Shown piece after piece: positions 21,139 to 24,884 of a stretch of 24,884 nt of DNA. Origin of the DNA: a virus. The DNA lies in the IMG/VR virus record IMGVR_UViG_3300045006_000207, positions 1-24,884 of that record. The stretch is one strand, 5' to 3'. The position numbers were made by a program, and so were the translations under genes. The first letter of the stretch is position 1; every line of letters starts with the position of its first letter. Below the pieces are notes generated by a model. That model saw only the letters and a list, made by a program, of their open reading frames with translations, had not been told where the DNA came from and did not search any database.

Positions 21139-21309
21139 CTATTTAACGGGATTAGTTGTTCCCCTGCCGGGTTTTAAACTTGCCGTTCTTTCCTTCGGGG
21201 TTTTATTTTCGGTGTATTGCCTTGTGCTTTTTGCCCCCGCCCTTGTGCCGTCCGCCCTTGCCCCGATGTTGCCTTTTCTTGCTGGTGTTCCGCTTCCGCT
21301 TACTCCCAT
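21139..21309 (-). CDS. Small basic Gly/Ala/Thr-rich protein (56 aa)
   Basis: Reading frame MGVSGSGTPARKGN...GTTNPVK. It is preceded by GGAGGTGG 4-5 nt before the ATG, one of the best ribosome binding sites in the window, and overlaps the previous gene by 10 nt. It has about ten Lys/Arg residues with many Gly, Ala and Thr, and no hydrophobic segment, so it is probably disordered and cationic. Such a protein could bind DNA or RNA or fill the procapsid, but that is inference. The ribosome binding site and the tight fit with both neighbours (next ATG 8 nt after the stop) are the evidence that it is a gene. Confidence 0.6.
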   Translation of the reverse strand: MGVSGSGTPARKGNIGARADGTRAGAKSTRQYTENKTPKERTASLKPGRGTTNPVK

Positions 21310-21512
21310 TTTTCCACCTCCCTTTTTGCTTTATTTATTTGTTCTTCCGTTGGTATTAAATTTGAATATGGCTTTGCGTAATTTTCCTTTGACGCCCTTA
21401 ATACCAACCTTGCTTCGCAAAGGACATCGCCGCAATAATCAAATCCAAAAATATCGCCTGAAAAATTTTTTCCGATTTCCTTTCCGCAACTATCACAAAA
21501 TACTTTCATCAT
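21300..21512 (-). CDS. Small putative zinc-binding protein (70 aa)
   Basis: The N-terminal half carries Cys6 and Cys9 (FCDSCGKEIG) and Cys27 and Cys32 (DYCGDVLCEAR), a CxxC/CxxxxC layout that could hold one zinc ion in a treble-clef or ribbon fold. The second half is a charged helix (PTEEQINKAKREVEKWE). Two consecutive ATGs are possible starts. The upstream ribosome binding site is weak (AGATAAAT), but the gene follows the previous stop by only 5 nt, so coupling is likely. Its stop overlaps the next gene by 10 nt. The function is unknown; phages often carry such single-zinc proteins as nucleic-acid or protein adaptors. Confidence 0.65.
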   Translation of the reverse strand: MMKVFCDSCGKEIGKNFSGDIFGFDYCGDVLCEARLVLRASKENYAKPYSNLIPTEEQINKAKREVEKWE

Positions 21513-21517
21513 AATAT

Positions 21518-21826
21518 TTATCTATATTTGTAATATTTGCTTTTTCTTGCTACGCCTGGAATGAAATACATCCGCTTGCCCAAGCCCGCCTCGGGGCAAT
21601 TCGTATCCCCCTCTCTGTCCGAGGCTTGCTGTATTAACTTGTGTTCACGCATATACGCCTTCTTTTCGTCCAAAGAACTAAATTCCCTTTGTAGTGCCTT
21701 GTCAAAATACTTATGCCCGCCCTTGGGAAACCATACGGGTCCGTTTAACCCACGGTTAGGGTCTTTAGGCGTTCCCTCTAACTCAACTAACTTATGGACT
21801 TTTTCGTCCCATAAATATCTTGCCAT
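21518..21826 (-). CDS. Conserved phage small protein (102 aa), function unknown
   Basis: It begins MARYLWDEKVHKLVEL, a start I associate with small proteins encoded just after portal genes in uncultured and podovirus-like phages. The middle (YFDKALQREFSSLDEKKAYMREHKLIQQASD) reads as a short marking strand followed by a charged helix. The C-terminus is basic and aromatic (KSKYYKYR). No catalytic motif or membrane segment is visible. It is coupled to the portal by a TAATG overlap, so it is made together with the portal; a role in head assembly or virion DNA handling is inference from position only. Confidence 0.75.
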   Translation of the reverse strand: MARYLWDEKVHKLVELEGTPKDPNRGLNGPVWFPKGGHKYFDKALQREFSSLDEKKAYMREHKLIQQASDREGDTNCPEAGLGKRMYFIPGVARKSKYYKYR

Positions 21827-23748
21827 TAAGCAATCCCTATTCCCATACCTTTTTCGCCGGCCTGCCCCGATAATATATCGGCGATATTCGGCGGTTGCGG
21901 CGAGTTCTGCGTGTTTATCTTTCCCATACCCCCTGTCGGTTGCGGCAACTGGGGAGGAATAAGCCCTGTCGTGTTCGGTCCTATGGGCTGAATGATTTTG
22001 CCAATATCGGGGAACACATAGGGGAATAACTGCAAATATCTCTTGGCAAACTCGGCAAGGTTTATTTTGTAACCCTGCAACTGGAACGCCTCCATTACCC
22101 CCTGCTGTGCTATAAGCCCGGCAATGCGTTCAACCTGGGAACGCAAAACAGGCAAGTCGGGTTTTTCCATAGAGGAAATCTCAATCCTGAATTTATATTC
22201 GCCCTTGATAAGTTTTTCCTCTAAAACGCTGTCTATCGGCTTTAACCAGTCAAATTTAGGCAACCCGGTAACATCGTCAATGCCTTTTTCCCCGGTAATA
22301 AGCTCAACCTCCTGCATATCCACGAATTGCTGTATTACCTGCCATAATTTCCTCGCCTGTTTGGTGGCAAACGAGGCGACAAGGTCAAATTTGTCGGAAA
22401 TCCTTAAATTCTGCCCCGATTGCTCTATCTGGGCTTCGGTTGCGGTCTGGGCGTTAGACATTCCCATCAGTTGCGTCTTTGTAAGCCCTGTTTCAAGCAT
22501 TATCACTTCAAGGGTTTTATCTATGAATATGGATAAATCGCCCTTTAACTGCTGGAAAGACGCTTCCTTGACTATCTCGTTGGGGTTTTTGTTGCATTTG
22601 ACTATCGCTCCTATCTCGCCGTCCCTTAAAGTCCTTGAACCCTCGGCGGTAAGTGCGGTTTCATCCACGAAAATCTTCGGGACATACTTGTCTATCTGGT
22701 CTAATATGCTGTCAAATGTCAGGGCAATCCTGTCCTGCAAGCCCTTTACAATATCAATATCCGATTTTGGGTATAACCTGTGGTTATGTTTATTAAAAGT
22801 CAGTATCTCGTATTGGAAACCATCCATTTCGTAGGGCGATTTTTCGTGCCGCAACGCCTTGTAGTCAGAACCGTCTTTGGCGAGAATAAGAATATTTATG
22901 CCTTCGTCGGTCTTGTAGTGGATTTCGTATAAATCAATGGTCTTAAAATCGTCTATCTGGGTTTCAGGAACTTTTTTGGTGATGCTTTCGGGAACGGGCG
23001 AGCCTTCAAGATTTGAGGTGTTGGAATAATTGGAGTCCTCTTTCACATTCTTCAACAACTTGGTAATCCTTTGCGCTACCCAGCGGGCGGTTTCTATGGA
23101 ATTAGCCATCGGGTCTATGATGAAATCAAACGGGTTGACCCAAACAACATAAGGGCTTTCGCTTCTGATATACTCGTTCAACTCGGGGTTCTGGACTTCC
23201 TTTTCCTCTTTGGGTTTTGCCAAGCCAAGCATTTCCTTTGTCTTTTGGATAATATTTTTCCTGCGTTCCTTCTGTTCCTGCTTAATGCTTTCCTCCGAGG
23301 GGATAGTCCCGAACTTCGTGGTGTATCCAACTTTGCAAACACCCTGCCCTATGACATAAGCGTCAAAGATTATCTGGCGGTTTATGTTCTTTATATCCAA
23401 TTCTTCGTAATAATAATTCAGCAATGCTCCCGCATAGGGGGCGGAATCCTCATCCTGCGACCTTTTCGGCAATGCCACGATATAGGGGTTTTTCCAGTAA
23501 AGAGTCGGGATGACATTTTTAACAATGGGGAATATCACATTTATGGTGGACAATGGGACATTCCTTAGGTCAAGATTGTAATCCTGGACAAGGCGACCCG
23601 AAACCCCGTTTTCAAAATAATCAATGTTTTCGCCCGCCTTGGTAATCTCGGAATATGTGTTCTTGCCGAGTTCGTCATCCCTGAATTTTTCGCCCTGCTC
23701 TATTTCAAGCCGCCATTTCGCAACATCCTGTTCGCTTATGCGTATCAT
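21826..23748 (-). CDS. Portal (head-tail connector) protein, 640 aa
   Basis: The portal forms the dodecameric ring at the packaging vertex through which DNA enters and leaves, and it docks the terminase. The sequence fits podovirus-type portals. Near the N-terminus is a helical stretch (FPIVKNVIPTLYWKNPYIV), then a helix with LLNYYYEELDI and the DAYVIGQGVCKVGY strand-turn. A long helical stem follows (ALTFDSILDQIDKYVPKIF and onwards), and the C-terminal tail is Pro/Gly/Gln rich. The start is set at the ATG of MIRISEQ, preceded by AGAGGA. An upstream in-frame TTG at 23784 would add 12 residues inside the preceding small ORF and lacks support. The stop overlaps the next ATG by one base (TAATG). 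The length suits a portal, and the position just after terminase agrees. Confidence 0.88.
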   Translation of the reverse strand: MIRISEQDVAKWRLEIEQGEKFRDDELGKNTYSEITKAGENIDYFENGVSGRLVQDYNLDLRNVPLSTINVIFPIVKNVIPTLYWKNPYIVALPKRSQDEDSAPYAGALLNYYYEELDIKNINRQIIFDAYVIGQGVCKVGYTTKFGTIPSEESIKQEQKERRKNIIQKTKEMLGLAKPKEEKEVQNPELNEYIRSESPYVVWVNPFDFIIDPMANSIETARWVAQRITKLLKNVKEDSNYSNTSNLEGSPVPESITKKVPETQIDDFKTIDLYEIHYKTDEGINILILAKDGSDYKALRHEKSPYEMDGFQYEILTFNKHNHRLYPKSDIDIVKGLQDRIALTFDSILDQIDKYVPKIFVDETALTAEGSRTLRDGEIGAIVKCNKNPNEIVKEASFQQLKGDLSIFIDKTLEVIMLETGLTKTQLMGMSNAQTATEAQIEQSGQNLRISDKFDLVASFATKQARKLWQVIQQFVDMQEVELITGEKGIDDVTGLPKFDWLKPIDSVLEEKLIKGEYKFRIEISSMEKPDLPVLRSQVERIAGLIAQQGVMEAFQLQGYKINLAEFAKRYLQLFPYVFPDIGKIIQPIGPNTTGLIPPQLPQPTGGMGKINTQNSPQPPNIADILSGQAGEKGMGIGIA

Positions 23749-23749
23749 A

Positions 23750-23860
23750 TTATTTGTCCTCTTTGATAATGCAGTGGTCAACAATGATATTCTTGTTTTC
23801 CCCCTTTTGTTCTTCCGTTTTTAATTCTTTCTGCTCGGTTTCCTTTTTAGGCTTCGCCAT
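23750..23860 (-). CDS. Small charged protein (36 aa) between terminase and portal
   Basis: A short ORF, MAKPKKETEQ...IIKEDK, fills the gap between terminase and portal. The ATG is preceded by GGGGGTG at about 6 nt, a strong ribosome binding site. Its TAA stop ends one base before the portal ATG, so the two are probably translationally coupled. The first two thirds is Lys/Glu rich with no hydrophobic core. The C-terminal third (NIIVDHCIIKED) could form one strand and holds the single Cys. I do not recognise a family. The ribosome binding site and exact fit between neighbours argue that it is translated; length alone would not. Confidence 0.6.
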   Translation of the reverse strand: MAKPKKETEQKELKTEEQKGENKNIIVDHCIIKEDK

Positions 23861-23873
23861 CTTTTTCACCCCC

Positions 23874-24884
23874 TTAACTGAATGCAAGTTCAACATTTAT
23901 TTTCCTGCGCAACCTTCTCGGCAGGCGGTTGTTTCTGTTTATTTCATCATCCCAGGCACGCCTCTCAAGCCAGGCGGGGGAATTAACGGGTATTAAGTTC
24001 TCGATGGGTTTTTTATGGTAGAACATATAAGAAACCCCCATCGCCGCAAGACCCAATGCCATCACCCCGTCGTCGTGCAAGCCCTCGGGGGCTGCGTATC
24101 TTAATTTCCCCGACGGGAGCAGTTCGTAAGTGAAAGCCTTTAGTTCCTCGATTAAAAACCTCGTCTTTTCGCAGTCGGGTATCCCTATTAACGCCTGCTC
24201 TATGCCGACCATCAACTGCTCGACAAGTTCCTGCTTTGACTGGTTGGTAAAGTGGTAATCCCTGGTAACTATGCCCGATTTACGCAAATCCTCCTCTATG
24301 GGGTCGCCCACCCCGGTTGAGTCTATATAACAAATATGGTTCTTGTAACGCTGGCACAACGCCTTTATCTGGGCTTTCTGCAAAGACCAGTCAACCTTGT
24401 TCTGCCTGTAAATTTCAACCAACTGGCAGTTTGAGTTTTTAATGACAACGGCAACGGTGAAATCCTCGGCACGACCTAAGTCTATGCCTATGGTGTATTG
24501 TTCCTTTTCGCTTGCCTCCTCCAAAGAACCCCTTAAGCAATTTGCTATATTGTGAAAGACGCTTGCCTCGTCGTCCAAAAAGTCAGCCAGATATTCCTGC
24601 TTTAAAATCAACTCGGGCGTGGTCTTGACTATGGTATCCCATTCCTCCTTGGGAAAGTATGGGTTGGTATAGGTCGGGTATTGCCAGGATGTTACCTCCG
24701 AACTTCCTTCCTGACCTAAGCGGTATAAATCATAGAACCAGTTTTTTCCCTTCGGCGTGGATATGAATATCGCCCTGCCACGCCTGTCGGACAACGCAGG
24801 TCTTATGCCCTGCTCCCAGGATTTCCTTGTTACCCGACTTGCCTCGTCAACCACGCAGCAATTAAGCCCCGCCCCACGCAAACC
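23874..24884 (-). CDS. terL: Phage terminase large subunit, C-terminal part (truncated by window edge)
   Basis: This is the DNA-packaging motor protein. Its ATPase drives DNA into the procapsid and its RNase H-like nuclease cuts the concatemer. The 336 visible residues begin inside the ATPase domain. CVVDEAS close to the right edge is the Walker B strand with its catalytic Glu. FISTPKG is the coupling motif (motif III). The nuclease follows, with acidic residues in TIGIDLGRAED, CYIDSTGVGD and LHDDGVMALG, the usual three-part acidic centre. Walker A and the true start lie beyond base 24884; the reading frame is open to the edge, so no start is assigned. The stop lies 14 nt before the ATG of a small ORF, and GGGGGTG sits in the gap as its ribosome binding site. 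As the first packaging gene it sets the operon direction (right to left). Confidence 0.95.
   Translation of the reverse strand, partial: GLRGAGLNCCVVDEASRVTRKSWEQGIRPALSDRRGRAIFISTPKGKNWFYDLYRLGQEGSSEVTSWQYPTYTNPYFPKEEWDTIVKTTPELILKQEYLADFLDDEASVFHNIANCLRGSLEEASEKEQYTIGIDLGRAEDFTVAVVIKNSNCQLVEIYRQNKVDWSLQKAQIKALCQRYKNHICYIDSTGVGDPIEEDLRKSGIVTRDYHFTNQSKQELVEQLMVGIEQALIGIPDCEKTRFLIEELKAFTYELLPSGKLRYAAPEGLHDDGVMALGLAAMGVSYMFYHKKPIENLIPVNSPAWLERRAWDDEINRNNRLPRRLRRKINVELAFS

Noticed and set aside
21156-21514. Two plus-strand frames full of Pro/Leu/Phe
   Set aside because: Antisense shadows of the basic 56-aa and Cys4 70-aa minus-strand genes, which have strong signals of their own.
22124-22834. 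Plus-strand open frame of 236 aa opposite the portal
   Set aside because: It mirrors the portal reading frame, is rich in Ser/Ile from antisense codons, has no ribosome binding site context or family motif, and runs against the operon.
23749-23784. Longer portal start at an upstream TTG
   Set aside because: It would lie inside the 36-aa ORF, lacks a good ribosome binding site, and the ATG at 23748 has AGAGGA at proper distance.
1-24884. CRISPR arrays, tRNAs, insertion sequences, attachment sites
   Set aside because: No regularly spaced repeats, cloverleaf-like sequence, transposase motif or integrase seen on reading both strands; no terminal repeat can be judged because both ends cut genes.

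Overview
The window is a stretch of a tailed double-stranded DNA phage genome, or a prophage-like contig, covering most of the virion-building operon. Every credible gene lies on the minus strand, so transcription runs from the right edge to the left edge. Genes are packed with ATGA or TAATG overlaps and clear AGGAGG-type ribosome binding sites. I see no tRNA, integrase, polymerase, CRISPR array or insertion sequence. The order resembles short-tailed (podovirus) phages: terminase, portal, scaffold, capsid, head-tail adaptor, beta-propeller nozzle, a T7 gp13-gp16-like ejection cassette, tail fibre, then lysis-type membrane proteins. The host cannot be named. A lipoprotein, an O-antigen-ligase-type enzyme, five Sec signal peptides and a possible outer-membrane barrel point to a diderm (Gram-negative) bacterium.

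Right part (about 17.5-24.9 kb): the C-terminal part of the large terminase, a 36-residue acidic/basic ORF, the portal, a run of small proteins (102, 70, 56 and 41 aa), a ParB-like protein overlapping a glycosyltransferase in the -1 frame, an 80-aa protein, a Q-rich scaffold, the major capsid protein, and a 183-aa decoration-type protein that carries a signal peptide. A strong hairpin terminator closes this block.

Middle (10.0-17.5 kb): directly after the terminator comes an unexpected pair, a 73-aa zinc-ribbon lipoprotein and a polytopic O-antigen ligase/polymerase. Then come the head-tail adaptor, the nozzle-like beta-propeller protein, two further secreted-type virion or fibre proteins, a GNAT-like protein (T7 gp13 position) and two ejection-type proteins.

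Left part (1-10.0 kb): a 1271-aa internal virion protein, a small conserved phage protein, a modular 901-aa tail fibre, a 69-aa protein, two paralogous beta-domain proteins (three copies of one domain in total), and a cluster of small proteins. This cluster includes two membrane proteins that are holin candidates and ends in a truncated exported, possibly outer-membrane, protein at the left edge. No endolysin is seen; it may lie beyond the edge.

Most striking points: (1) genes in structural positions, including the nozzle, begin with textbook Sec signal peptides; (2) an envelope-modifying lipoprotein plus O-antigen ligase pair sits inside the morphogenesis operon; (3) a ParB-like domain meets a glycosyltransferase domain exactly at a GGGAAAA slippery heptamer, suggesting a -1 frameshift fusion.
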